Positions 36,651 through 48,100 of a stretch of 64,000 nucleotides of DNA are shown piece by piece. The notes under the pieces were generated by a model. The model was not told where the DNA came from. It searched no databases and saw only the letters and a list, made by a program, of their open reading frames with translations. The position numbers and the translations under genes were made by a program. Location of the stretch: positions 10,850,001 through 10,914,000 of the forward strand of contig CM075103.1 of NCBI GenBank assembly GCA_037576195.1, in the 5' to 3' direction. Numbering within the stretch: the stretch's first letter is position 1; every line of letters starts with the position of its first letter. This stretch comes from Phytoseiulus persimilis. Its lineage: Eukaryota > Arthropoda > Arachnida > Mesostigmata > Phytoseiidae.

Positions 36651-39544
36651 TGGCCCAAGTTGACCGTGGATCACTTCTAGCTCAGAGAGCGTGGTTGCGA
36701 ATATCTAACAGGCCAAAAATCACGAAAATCCAGGGAATGGATTCAACAGAAGAACAAGAAGTGGTGGCGGAAAAAAGCGCTGCCAGACTCGTGATTCTCG
36801 GCCTCGTTCCCATCTAACCTCGGTGACAACTTCCTTCCTAGAGCACGATTAGCTTTTTTCGTCGGGCTATGCTGTCTATCGAGGGTCGTGGTCCTCAAAC
36901 TTGGAAAGAACAGACTCTGGATAGAAATCCTATAGCACTCCATTCTCGACGGTTCTTTATGTTACTGTGGAAATCATTGTACTCATCGGAATTCGGGAAA
37001 CCCGTTTTCCGGCTGATGATCATCCCGAGAACAGAGAGGGTTGAGAACGATTTCCATCTTCAACGGCATCGATTCGCCGAAGCGTAGCCTGAGCCAGGAT
37101 GAGCTCGCAGAACTCGGTGTCAATGCAAAGAGTTTTGACAAAGCTCATAAATCCGTTTGATTTACAGAATGTCGCTAGAACGGAGAGAGCGAACAGAGTT
37201 TCGAGCGAAGAAGAACTGCCTGCGGAAATGGATCTGTTTGTATTCTAGAAAGCACTAAATAGTCCCGGACCGCCCCGTTTATGGCTATCATCGTTGTTTC
37301 GAGTTAAAGTAGAACGCAGAGAAATCTCGAAACCTGGTCTCCCCTGGTTCTGATCGTTGGTTTCAGTCATCGCGATTCGATTTTCTGCGGTTGGCCTCTG
37401 GTATCAGAAGTTCGGGAAGTCCTTCATTCGAAGAACAGAAACCTTCAGAGTAATCCGGCGCGCATCCAGCTGACCCATCGCGTGAGCCAAGTTTCTTCGT
37501 ACCTTAATCCGCGATGACTCTTCGTGAACTTCAGCTCGGAGATCTCCTCCCGCCCTTCTTCCGCGCGGCGACAAGCCGAGCTGCAGCGACTCGACTTTTA
37601 CCAACCGCATGGAGTCGAAACGGTAGCTCTCGATGATCTACGTTCCCAACGAGTCTCGGCTCCAGGGAAATTTCCGTGGGAGGGATCCCTGGGATCATCT
37701 CGGTAGCCGAAGCAGTATTAGCATTAGATTGTCGTGGTTGTCAACAAGGAGTGCGGACGTCGATGCAGTTCGAGTGCGAAATGCATAGCTACGAATTGCT
37801 CAAGAATGTTTTTTCATAAAAATCAAATGTCGAGCAGATACTCCCAGAGGTTGAGGTGCAGATAAAATATAACAATCCTCCATGGTTTCGTTGGTTTTTG
37901 GGTCCCGGCACGAACCCTGGAGCAGAACTTCATTTTCACTCTGATCGATTCTCGCGACGGTCCAGTGGTTCCGGGGTAGCCCACCTGCATAAAACTGATA
38001 CTTCATCAGAAAAAAAAAACTGCTTTCATAGTCGGAAAGCTTCTGGACCCCGACTTCTCCCTCGTTCCTTCTTTTGTGGTTACTTACCCTCTGCGAACGA
38101 CCAAAACGGCTTCGATCAGAGCTATTCTCAACATTCTGGTTCTCTAGTCGCTCTCTTCGTCGTTTCCGGTGAGAACAAGATCCTTGAATGCGCAAACGGT
38201 TCCGATGGTTCAGTGTCCATTTTTGTGTATTCCTTCGGAAATTTCTCTCCATAATTTCTTGATCATTGGCGCCCGCTCGCAGGAATGCTGAGGGCTCTCG
38301 TAGAACTTTCAAAGATCAACCGATTCGCCCGAATCCACACTTGGCCACTGGCGCTTCGCCCAGCGCCATCACGGCGATGAGTTCTCCATCATCATTGCTT
38401 TCTTTCCTCCGAGGAGTTCCTGAATCGAACAGAGTGGCCCAACATCAAACAACAATTCTTCGCGTTGGCTGCGCTGCCTCAATTGATTCGCGACGAGACG
38501 TTTCTCAACGCTCACTCGAACAGCGTCGCTAATCAGCTGTTCTTTTGAGGGAGCGCGATGTCGCTGTGTAGATTCCCCCAGACTTGAAAACGGTGTCGTT
38601 TCCGTCGGAATAGCCTCAAGACAAAAGCCTCAGGACAATGAACTCCTTGGAACACCGCCGGTTGTCCTGGTGTCATAAAAACATTGAGGATAAGGACATT
38701 CTAGGAAGTACGCAGGGCGTGGTTCTGTGCGAAATGTTCTCCTCATCGGCACTTTCGCCACTTTTGAGATTGGGTTCGCGAGAAATTCATTCGAGTTTCT
38801 CGAGCCGTAGAACTGCAGCCTCGTTGTCGATATTTCTGTTGCTTGTTGTCGACTTCGAGCCGAAGGAGGAAACTGTGCGCAGCAAGCTGATAGCTCAACC
38901 GAGGGTCGAATGCGAGAATTTTATATAAGCTGGTGCTGTAAAGCAATTCGGCAAGCTCTAGATGGCCCTCCGTACGACGGTTGCGTTCATGTACATATAC
39001 CAACCCCAAGCCCATGCACAAGTGTACTACATATATATTTGTACAAGGTAGCCGTACCGGCAGCGGAAGCCGTTGCTCATTGGGAAGAAGATTTACAACC
39101 CCGAGTTTTATTGCATCAGATGGTATTGTTACACGAGGTCCGCGCAGCATAGAATGAGGTAAGACGATCGATTCGAAGCGCTCGAATCGTTGAGCTCCTG
39201 AAGTATGAGAATGTTTGCGAATCGAATGGCTCTCGGTTACCCTGACTCGTGCCGAGCGTAATTTCCACGGAATGCAGATTCGGCGATAGGATTGAGAATT
39301 TTCCGCTTCTCGAACCGCTCAAGCTGCGACTCTCCCTCGTGCGGAAGGATGTTCTTCATATTGAGCAAACGACGATCCCTTGGAGATCCCCTCGGTTTGA
39401 AACCTTCGCCTCAGTTTCTGACTCCCAGATTCGAGAGCCAAAAACTTGGATTCACATTTGTTCGAAGACTGCTAGCGATGAAGTCGGGGTACAGCAGAGA
39501 AGGCAGCTTTGTGGAGAGCATCGAGGATCTTCTGAGCTGTCAGT

Positions 39545-39641
39545 CCTTCCTTTCTCTCTGTACCTTTTCTCTCTCTCTCTCTCCCTCTTTTCTACCATCT
39601 CTTCCCCTCTCTCAACCTGCCTTCTCTCTCCCTCTCTTTCT
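39545..39641. repeat. Imperfect CT-rich (pyrimidine) tract
   Basis: About 97 bases are almost pure pyrimidine on the plus strand, built from CT, CCT and TTC units. Translation on the minus strand gives runs of Glu, Arg and Lys that are artefacts of the repeat. Such mirror-like pyrimidine tracts can form triplex DNA. Confidence 0.85.
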
Positions 39642-41688
39642 GTTCGTAAGATTAGTTGGCGTAGGGTAAATCCATTCATGGCAGTCTTTTTTCGAGACGA
39701 TCATTTCTAGGTAGTAATCTACTCCTCAATGTAATCCGTGGACTCCATCGAGCAAACTGTGTCTGCCACCAATTCTCCATCTGCTTGAAGTTCCACGAAA
39801 CGACTCATCTTCAACATCTGGACTTCAATGTGGCCGCCGCGGCTGCTGGCTCCGTAGTCTTCTCTATCTGAGGCAGCCAGTGCCGACCGAGCCGAGTCGC
39901 TCGGTCTCCGAACGAGAGACAGCGTGTTTCAGACTTTTTTTCTTTTGTCGTTCTCTGTCTCTCCTTCCTATCTATCGAACCTGCGCGGAGTAGAGCGAGA
40001 GGATCCGACAAAGGCAGAGATAAATGGCTACCAATTTGCGCATCACATCCGACACATCTTACCGGGTGGCGAAATTTTTAACCTTGTTTGGAGAATTGTT
40101 GTTTAAACAGGAGGAGGTTTGCGATGAGCTACTCGAGCACAGCAAGTCTCAGAATGCATGCAGGGACACCATGATTCGCAGTTTCGCTCCTTTCTCTCCG
40201 GTAAATCTTCTCAGGGAGAGAGCCCTTTTCCTCTGCCCATACAGCCGGGTTTGGTGGCGTCGCATCCTGGCCGCCAAACTAATGATTGGTCGTACCTCGC
40301 ATAATGAGTGTTCACTCGGAACGCAGTTGGAGATCCGCGCTGAAAAGCTCTTTTCCCGCGCGGCGTTCCCCCGGCGAGAGTTATCAGCAACAGGAAGCGC
40401 TACTCATTTACGCCACTAACAGTGCGAATATGAACAGCAGCAGCCACATGGGACTCGAACTCCACGATCCAAACCTCGACAAGTACCAAAGTAATCCATT
40501 CGGAAGATCGGCATTTGGCAGGCTTTCAAAACTGAACCGAGACACTTAATGAGATGAGGAATTTCAACATCGAATCGATCGTTGAAAAGCACCTGAAGCG
40601 GCTCGGTTCTCACCCACTAAGCTTCTAGTGCGAGTATGTCTCCCAATGTGTCCGGCCGTGAGCTCTGGCCTCAACGAAGCGGTCATCCAACGCTTCCGCC
40701 AGAGAAGGCCCTTCTCGCCAGAAGGGTCAAGGGGGAAAATGAGCGGCTGCTCAATCGGGGTATCGATTAGTCCGATGTTGCTTCCATACCTAATGGATTC
40801 CAACTGCTACTCTTGTGCTCACGGAGAAGGAGTCATAATGAGCACGCGTACGGTATATCTTCTGCACGTAGGTTCTTGAGCGTGCTTCCCGACAGGACTC
40901 ATCAAAAAATGGCTCCCCAGATAACGGTTGCGAAACGAGTTCAGCCCGAAATCATCTTAAAAAGCGCCGATCGTCCGGATCGGTTGCGTCACTCACCGTT
41001 ACGCTGAGTCACCGGGGAGCCTGAATGGGGGTCTGAATTGGGACGGAACGGGGGGTTCGAAGTTCTGAGGAACTGGATTTCACTTGCTTAGTCTTCGCGG
41101 AAAGAGGCACCAGTTACGACAACGGAGCTTTTTGTTTCGCTTCGGCTGTTCGACGTGCGCGAAGTTCCCGAGACGTCGGCGAACGATAACTCCACGGCTT
41201 TGGCAGACTTCAGATATCGAAGCTCGGAGCATGAATTCCGACAGCCTTGGTTTACGTTGCGATTCCATGCGCCGCTCTCCGATTACGGAGCCCGAAACTC
41301 CCGCTCGAAGCAGTTTCCAGCTCACCTCGATCCATTTTGGTCGTGGTTTGTTTCCTCCTCCGCGCTTGAGGATTATTTTCAGAAACGAGAACTTCGTCTC
41401 TGTGTGTTTTTTCAGAATCCCACTCCGTATCAGCCGCTACGTGTCTGCGGTCCCAATCGTCGGCTTCCCCATGACTTCTTCGTAATCCCCGCGGTAACGC
41501 TTTGAACATGATCCGCTTCTCTTTGTGTCATCGCGGGAGATTTGATGCGACTCGCTAAGAGATGGAATCACGCTTAGCAAACAGAACCCGGCTCGACATC
41601 TGACGTCGCGCTCCGTTGTTAAACTGTGTCAGCGTTTTCCTCTCTCTCTCCGCTTCGCACCCCTTCCCCGAACTGACTGAAAAGGACG

Positions 41689-41700
41689 CCCCCCCCCCCC
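41689..41700. repeat. Poly-C run
   Basis: Twelve consecutive C residues. This is a likely site of length polymorphism or sequencing error. Confidence 0.9.
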
Positions 41701-42160
41701 GAGGAGAATACTCGGAAGCTCAACTTCTATTCGGCGATGTTTCGCTTTCGCAATTGCTTCTTCGGGTCCGACTCCTTCAAAATTCCTCACTTTTTCGCGA
41801 GCCCGTACTTATGGGTTTATCAGGAGCAGAGAAAAGGGGTGAGAATTTTCGGTGGAGGTGAGTTGGCAGACATTCGGGGCAAGCGCGCGATTCGCGAGTC
41901 GCAGATCTCGAGATGAGGTCTCGTTAAACGAAGGCGTTCCATTGAATCTTGTCACTCTGACATCTCGTCCCTGCGGTGCACTTCAGCGAAATTGTGTCAC
42001 CCGGGCTGTGCTTTCATTTTTGTGTGTGCATTTTTTTGAATCGTCCTCCGCGGCTCTCGACAGACTCCCCACACACAGGAGGAGGGGAGGCGGGCAGACG
42101 ACAGCATCACCGGCAGCAGGGTGAAGCTCCTGGAACACAAAATGCTCGGTGAAGAGTCCG

Positions 42161-42190
42161 TCTGTCAGTCAGTCTGTCTGTCTTTAGGTA
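42161..42190. repeat. (GTCT/GTCA)n tetranucleotide tract
   Basis: Repeated GTCT and GTCA units, part of the window-wide tetranucleotide family. Confidence 0.7.
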
Positions 42191-42363
42191 TCGGTCGCTC
42201 TTGTGCGCTCCCTCTTTTTCGCCGCTGTCTCTTTCGAAATTCGCGGTATTCCTCTTGCCGCCAGCCTGGTAACAAAAGTGCAAGCAAGTCTCGGAAATTC
42301 GAATTTCGTTTATGACAGGGTGGCCCCAGCTCCCAGGACGGCCGGTCGAGCTCCCGGCGAGCT

Positions 42364-42412
42364 ACCCAGCCAGTCAGTCAGCTCGGGCGGGCGGGCAGGC
42401 AGGCAGCAGTTT
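42364..42412. repeat. Compound (AGTC)n-(GGCG)n-(GGCA)n tract
   Basis: CCAGCCAGTCAGTCAG is followed by GGGCGGGCGGGCAGGCAGGCAG. It resembles the compound tract at 19567-19602. Confidence 0.8.
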
Positions 42413-42511
42413 GACAGCGCAGCTCCAAAGACCGCGGGCTGTGAGCAGATTCAAACCGACAGCTACCCACACGAGAGGATGCGACATCCTCTGATCGTTT
42501 CCGCGAACGCT

Positions 42512-42540
42512 ATCATCATCACAGCCATCGCCATGATGAT
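42512..42540. other. 8-bp perfect inverted repeat
   Basis: ATCATCAT (42512-42519) and ATGATGAT (42533-42540) flank a 13-base loop. The arms are simple-sequence ATC units, so chance or slippage is the likely origin. Confidence 0.5.
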
Positions 42541-43735
42541 GTGCGTGCAATTCTTCACTATTGACTTATTCGAGATACTCTTGGCACAAGCGTTTCCGAA
42601 CGATTAGATTCCTGCCATGGGGTTTGGCGGATTTTCAGGTCGATTCTCCCGTTCTCAAGAGGGAGCAGCATCGAATGAAGCCCAAAACAGGCCGGAAACG
42701 GTTATCGGCTCCTCGGGACAGAGAGTCTGCCGCGGGAAAATTTTCCGGGTCCCGGATCTCGATGAACCCGGGCCGAGTTCAGTGGTCGGAGCGGAATCCG
42801 GGCACAGCCCTTCTTTCAGAGCTCCTGAGTTTTCAGTCTGGTTCACCAGTCAGGTTCACCTGAAATGACCGCCGCGGAATTCCGCTGCACGGCGGTTCTC
42901 AGCCGAGCTCGGCACCGTCCTGAACTGGAGAAGAGTTGGTCTTGATTCGACGTGCTTCCGTGCATCCCCGAACGTCTCGGAGGCGAGGGAGGACGGCGAC
43001 GTGAACGGATGATTGCTCATAGGAGAGCGAATATGGCACGCGAAATGATTCCGAGCTCATCGTTGGACTGCTCTCGAGTCGGAGCCATGGAAGTTCCCGC
43101 CGAACGGCCTACAATCAGTCCGGACAGGCCTTAAATAACAACTGTTATTCTCTGCGATATCTCGCCGCTCGAGTTTGTGATGAGTCCCGAGCTTTTGGAA
43201 AACAGACCTACGGCAGGTCCAGACTCCCAGACTTCCCGCTCCCGAGGGACAGCGGATTTCCGAGCGAGTGAGACGGCACTCCTCCATACATCCCCCGGGA
43301 CCTTGACCGGTGTCCCTCAAACCTGACACTGCCGGACGCCCTCAATGCCGGATCTCCTCCGTTGGAGCTCCTGATGACGGCAAGATTCGAAACCACCGAT
43401 CCCACACTCTTCAGGCACGATTTCATCCTCTTGAAGAGTTTCCTCGCCCCACCTTTGACATCTTGGAACCAGTCGTCGATATCAGCGCTATCTTCGAAAC
43501 GACGCAGCGGTTCCGAAATCCCGTTGCGAAATATAAGGGCGTTGTGCAGCGTGTTTTGCTCCGATTCCCGAGAATTTCTCATAATATGAATGTCTCTCTC
43601 TCCCCCTCTCCGCATCAGGGTCTGCGTGTGTCGGAGTTTATGAGAGTAGTTCGTCGAAAGTTTCCACCATTGACAAGTCGTAGATTCAGCATAACAGGGA
43701 GCAACTGGGAGAAGAAAGAGCTTCAGAGGGGAAGA

Positions 43736-43762
43736 CGACGACGACGACGAAGAAGAGGAGGG
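43736..43762. repeat. (GAC)n/(GAA)n trinucleotide tract
   Basis: Tandem GAC then GAA/GAG units. On the minus strand this encodes a run of Ser in an open frame at 43208-43804. Confidence 0.8.
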
Positions 43763-43865
43763 GACCGTCGGAGGGACACAGCGACGATGGAGGGGGTATA
43801 ACAAGGATGGCGCAGGAGCCAGGAGAGTTCAGGGAATCATCGGAACAGGCGCTTCTCCGAAACCT

Positions 43866-43918
43866 TCTCGCGGCCGGCCGGTCGGTCGGTCGACCGGCAG
43901 CCAGGCGGGCAGGCAGCT
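43866..43918. repeat. (GGCC)/(GGTC)/(GGCA) tetranucleotide tract
   Basis: GGCCGGCCGGTCGGTCGGTCGACCGG is followed by GCAGCCAGGCGGGCAGGCAG. It is GC-rich and partly palindromic. Confidence 0.8.
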
Positions 43919-44048
43919 CCATGACTGGCGGGCTGGATAGTTGCTGAGGACAAAGGATCACACAGGGTGGGGTGGTTCTTCATAATGGCAACTCAGAATG
44001 CGACCCGTCCGACTAAACCAAAGGACGAGTCTCTAGCACACTTACGCT

Positions 44049-44078
44049 CTCGCTCGCCCGCCCGCCCGCGCGCGCTCA
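44049..44078. repeat. GC-rich (GCCC)n and (GC)n tract
   Basis: CTCGCTCGCCCGCCCGCCC is followed by GCGCGCGC. It combines tetranucleotide and alternating GC repeat. Confidence 0.8.
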
Positions 44079-44752
44079 CATCCTGATAATAGTCCTAGCG
44101 CGAGATAAAGGGGCAAATGACTTGGCAATGGAGCCGAGTTGCTAACTGCGCCGGGTCGCCGAACCTATCCATGTCTATCTGCACTCCGGCATGCAAACCA
44201 AATTCATCGTTGTGAGTGAGACGAATTCCACTACCCAGATGTCGGGGCCGGCAGCAGCAATAGCTGAGGGATCGTCGCCCACCGGAACAGCTCGGTGGTG
44301 GGCTTCGAGTCGTTTGCTGCGGTTGAACTTGGCCGCCCGGTGGGCCGGTGCGACTTATCTCTGCAAATCATCGCTGCAAAAGAAATAAAACCTTCCGTTT
44401 TCTCGATCGGCGCAGGCCATCATCGCCGTCGCAATTCAGACACTGGGGAAAATTCGCCCGCGCAAAATCCATTTCCTTTCGTTGATGTGGGCCTGATGGT
44501 TAGGCACCGTCGATGGGAACAACGATCTTCGTCGTGATTAGTGACGCGGAACCTCGGCGGGTCCGAAGTCTCCAACGTCCTCTCAGGAGAGGTTGGCAGA
44601 TCCTCTCCACAGGGACGGCATTCCGTCGTTGTCGACATCCTGAGCGCTCCTGTCAACTGCGCACTTTGCACGAGGTCCACTTAGTGAGATTTTGTTCTGA
44701 ACTCAGTTGCGAGGAATTAAGCTTGTAGTTGAGGGTGGGGACCTCGACAGGG

Positions 44753-45152
44753 GAGCCAAGTCATCTCTCCGCCTCCCTCCCTACCCCTTCTCTCCCCCCC
44801 CCCCCGCCCTTCGGCCCACATTCATGAATCATATTTCACAGAACCCATTGGCTTCTTCCTCCCGGGCTCAATTGCGATTCCAGTAACCAAGAACAATGCT
44901 TCCTTCGATGCTCCAATTCGCTGACTCCCCAAATGCATATTCTCCTGTTGACCCCCTCGCCGCCGCCGCCGACCCCGCTCCCAACCCCAGATGCGTAGAT
45001 GAGCTGACGACAGCACTGCAGACAGTTAACAAGCCCTTAGATGGCACACAACCTGCCCGTGGGGCCGAGGGGGACACCCGGAGAAGTGACCGGGGCTGAG
45101 GGGAGAGCGGGGCGGAGGGACTGGGGGCGAACGGGGAGCGCGCGACGGGGGA
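44753..45152 (+). other. C-rich to G-rich transition with G-quadruplex potential
   Basis: Plus-strand DNA is C-rich from about 44770 to 44990, including twelve C at 44794-44805 and a CCCCCTCGCCGCCGCCG stretch. It switches to G-rich from 45061 to 45152. G runs of three or more lie at 45061, 45069, 45092, 45100, 45109, 45117, 45123, 45133 and 45147, with mostly 4-6 base spacers from 45092 onward, satisfying the usual quadruplex pattern several times over. Both halves are CpG-containing. It could be a promoter or replication-associated element, but no gene is recognised beside it. Confidence 0.6.
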
Positions 45153-48100
45153 CCCCTCGAAAGCTGGTGGGAAAAAGGCGGGGAGGAGCTTCTTCGCGAC
45201 TGGGTGGGACTGACTCCCAAAAAGCGCATGACATTATTCCTGGGTGAAACTCGCCGCTCCCTCTCGAGCACTTTCTGTCCGCCCGCCACATTCATCGGGG
45301 AATTATGGATCGGGGCGAGCTGCACGTAATCGACCAACGAAGTCACACCAGTTCATCGACGCATGAACGTGCATTCTTCATACGGCTTGTTGCACGCAGA
45401 GAGCTCCTTCGAGAACGCAACGAAGCCTCCCAAACTCCTGCCGATGGCTGTGTACGGATGCGTGACCGTCGATGCACGAGGACGCAGATCAACGCTGTCG
45501 GACGTGCTCGTCCGGGCGCATGCTCGTGCCAGAACCCCCCAGTGAGTTCCCCGAACGCTGTGACGTCAATGGTGACATTCACACTGTAGATCTCATTACG
45601 GGTCACGGGCACCGTACGTCATGGGATTCTTCGAAATTCAGCACTGGAAGAAATCACGGGCTTCGCAGAAGCCTCTTAAAGGTCATGATTGTGCGCAGCG
45701 ATATAATTACGATTCCACAGAATCCCAACGAAGTCGGCCTTCCGTTTTGATCGCAAACGCTTCACTTCCAAGGCATCGATTTCGCAGGAATCCGATCCGG
45801 AGGATCAGCCGCCGGGGCGAGGTCAGCCGACAAATCCAAGAAGAAACTTCCTGAGCGGATGGCAGCGCCGTCGCCCGCGTCCTCGTTATCCGCCTTGCTG
45901 TCAGACAGGAGAATCGATTCGAGGAGTCAGCTGATAGTTTGGGCCTGGAGAGTGTCCAGAAGCGATCCAGAAACCTCCGGCTATTTCCGTCGAGATGGAA
46001 GCGTTCTCTCTCCGATTGGCAGGGCAACGCGCCGGCCGACCGGATACCTGGCTGTCGCTCCGAGAGATGACGTGGCCTCTCCGGAGCCATATTCGACCTT
46101 GCGTGACTGTTCATCGTGAGCAGTACATGCATGGAATTACAACGCTTCTATCTATACGGCTCTTCTGTGAAAACAATATTTAGACCCTAGTGCGCGGCAG
46201 TCGGCTCGCCGGCTACCTAGAATCGCTCACCGAGAACGTCCCACGTCACCGCGTCATTCTGAAGCCCGTCGTAGAGCGCATCGGCCCCCACGACTGCGGT
46301 GACGTCGTCCGATTCCGCCACGGTGACTCCTCGTTGCCTCAGAGAACGCGGAACAACTCCTGTACATTGGATCCTGTACATATTTTCCGCGGGAACGAAT
46401 CCCACGGAGATTCATAGAACAGACCGGTCTCGGAAATGATTTTCACAGATCCCGCGGATGCTGTTTGGTTCGGAGATTCGGGAAATCCAGCGGCGCAAAC
46501 TCCGTCCCGACGGGAAATACCCGCTCCGCCTAATTCTCGCTGATGATCGACTGCTGCCTCCTCAAGAGCGCACGTTGGGTTAGCCTCTAGTCGGCACGGA
46601 GCCAACCTCTTCGCACATGCAAGCACTCTCGTAGTAGTTTTCAGCGATGGCATGGCTGTTAAGGATCTCAGGCCGCTATTATTCCGTGCGCGTTCCTGCT
46701 GACAATTCAGTGATGCCATCATGAAGGGAAAAGTCGGAATATGAACGCGTCTGATGGACCGTTGGAGGATCTCCGGCCGAATTTGGACGAGGGCGACCCC
46801 GGTCCCGAAGTGTTTCCGTGCACAGAAGGAATCATTTGGTAATTCTGCTTTGATGCAAATAAGGTGACCGGAATCCGCCTCACGGGGCCATGGCGCTTGG
46901 CGGCACGCACGCACGCCAGGGTAGCTGGAGCCTCCATCCTGTTCCAGGCGGAAGGAGCTGACGGAGGCTTTCCAGGAAGTAATGTCATGAGATGCTGTCG
47001 TTGAAGGCATCCGATGCTTCCTGCCTCTAGTGGTGGTGGCCGCAACTGTTAACGAAGCGACTCTTGCTTCATGTGTATGGCTGCCTCAAGCGACAGTGGT
47101 GATTCGGATGAGATCGGATCGTTCCTAAACATTCGAAGTCGAGTCCTTTGCCGAGTTTCTTCTTGGCGTTTTACGTTCTCATCCTACGTGCAGCGAGTGC
47201 TCGGCTGATCTTCGTGTGCCCGCACGAGTTCGCTCGTCGACCGCCGAAGCCACGTCGCCCTCATCTCTAGATGTTTGAATAGAATCCTAACCGAAGCGCC
47301 ATCTCAATCACAGCGGAAGATTCTCAGGAGCATGTTCGGCGACAGAACCGTGTGAAACGTTCCATTGACGTAAGAAATCGACTATGATCATATAGTTCAT
47401 TTCACCGCAATTCAGCTTGTCAAGTGAACTTCATATCACAAGAGGAGAGAAACCCTGTTTGAATTCTGCGATAAGCCTAGTTGGTTTCAAAGAAGTTCCA
47501 CATAGAGCTGCGATACCGTTGATTGAGCTCTCCCAAGCGCTCGATTACACGAGGTACGGGGGCAAGATATTTAGGATTGGACGGCGGTCCTCGATTTGTC
47601 AAGTCTCATGTTGACAAACGGGTTAGCGGTGGAAAAGGGGAAGGAGCCACCTCGGAGAGGGGAGGCCGCCCCAAAACACCGACGTTCGTCTCAGAGATAC
47701 TCATTCACCCGAGGGGAGACGCTGCCAGAACTATGGAGTTTTGAATCAGCGCACAAATATTAGAACGTTGTTCCAAAAATATCACCGATTGGTCCGAAAC
47801 CGGACTTTCAATTTTTTTCTCATTCACTCTCCATTCACCTCTTTTTTTCTTGACGAGGATCACGGATGAATAATGATCCTCTGAGATTCTGTAATAGAGA
47901 GGGCTTCCTTCCAGGAGTCCAGGAGCGAAGGAGCAAAAATGAGAAACACGCTGAATGGGATCGGATTCCGTTCTAACGAGCTTTCGCTGCGCATCGTCTC
48001 GACGACCGAATATTTTCCCACTGCGAAAGCAATGCGGTGGAAGTCCTGTGAAAGATGTCTTCGTCACCAATAAAGCCTTGCCTGTGTTCGTCGTGAGCGA

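Larger units (their letters stand above)
36651..44752. other. No firmly recognisable gene; microsatellite-rich
   Basis: No conserved domain is found. The block has CT-rich DNA (39545-39641), poly-C (41689-41700), tetranucleotide runs (42161-42190, 42364-42412, 43866-43918), a GAC/GAA run (43736-43762), a GC-rich tract (44049-44078) and a short hairpin (42512-42540). A TATATAAG string at 38922-38929 has no gene or initiator beside it. One open frame, 40024-40419 (+), reads more like protein than most and is discussed as a finding. Confidence 0.45.

Noticed and set aside
35705-36817. 370-codon open frame with a 44-residue repeat
   Set aside because: Produced by a 44-bp minisatellite lacking plus-strand stops; all three forward frames are open, so no frame is favoured.
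38922-38929. TATATAAG as a TATA box
   Set aside because: No initiator at the expected spacing and no recognisable gene downstream; AT-rich octamers like this are expected by chance.
43208-43804. 198-codon minus-strand frame with a Ser run and a Lys/Phe-rich segment
   Set aside because: The Ser run comes from the GAC/GAA microsatellite and the rest matches no family I know; overlapped by a plus-strand frame of similar length.
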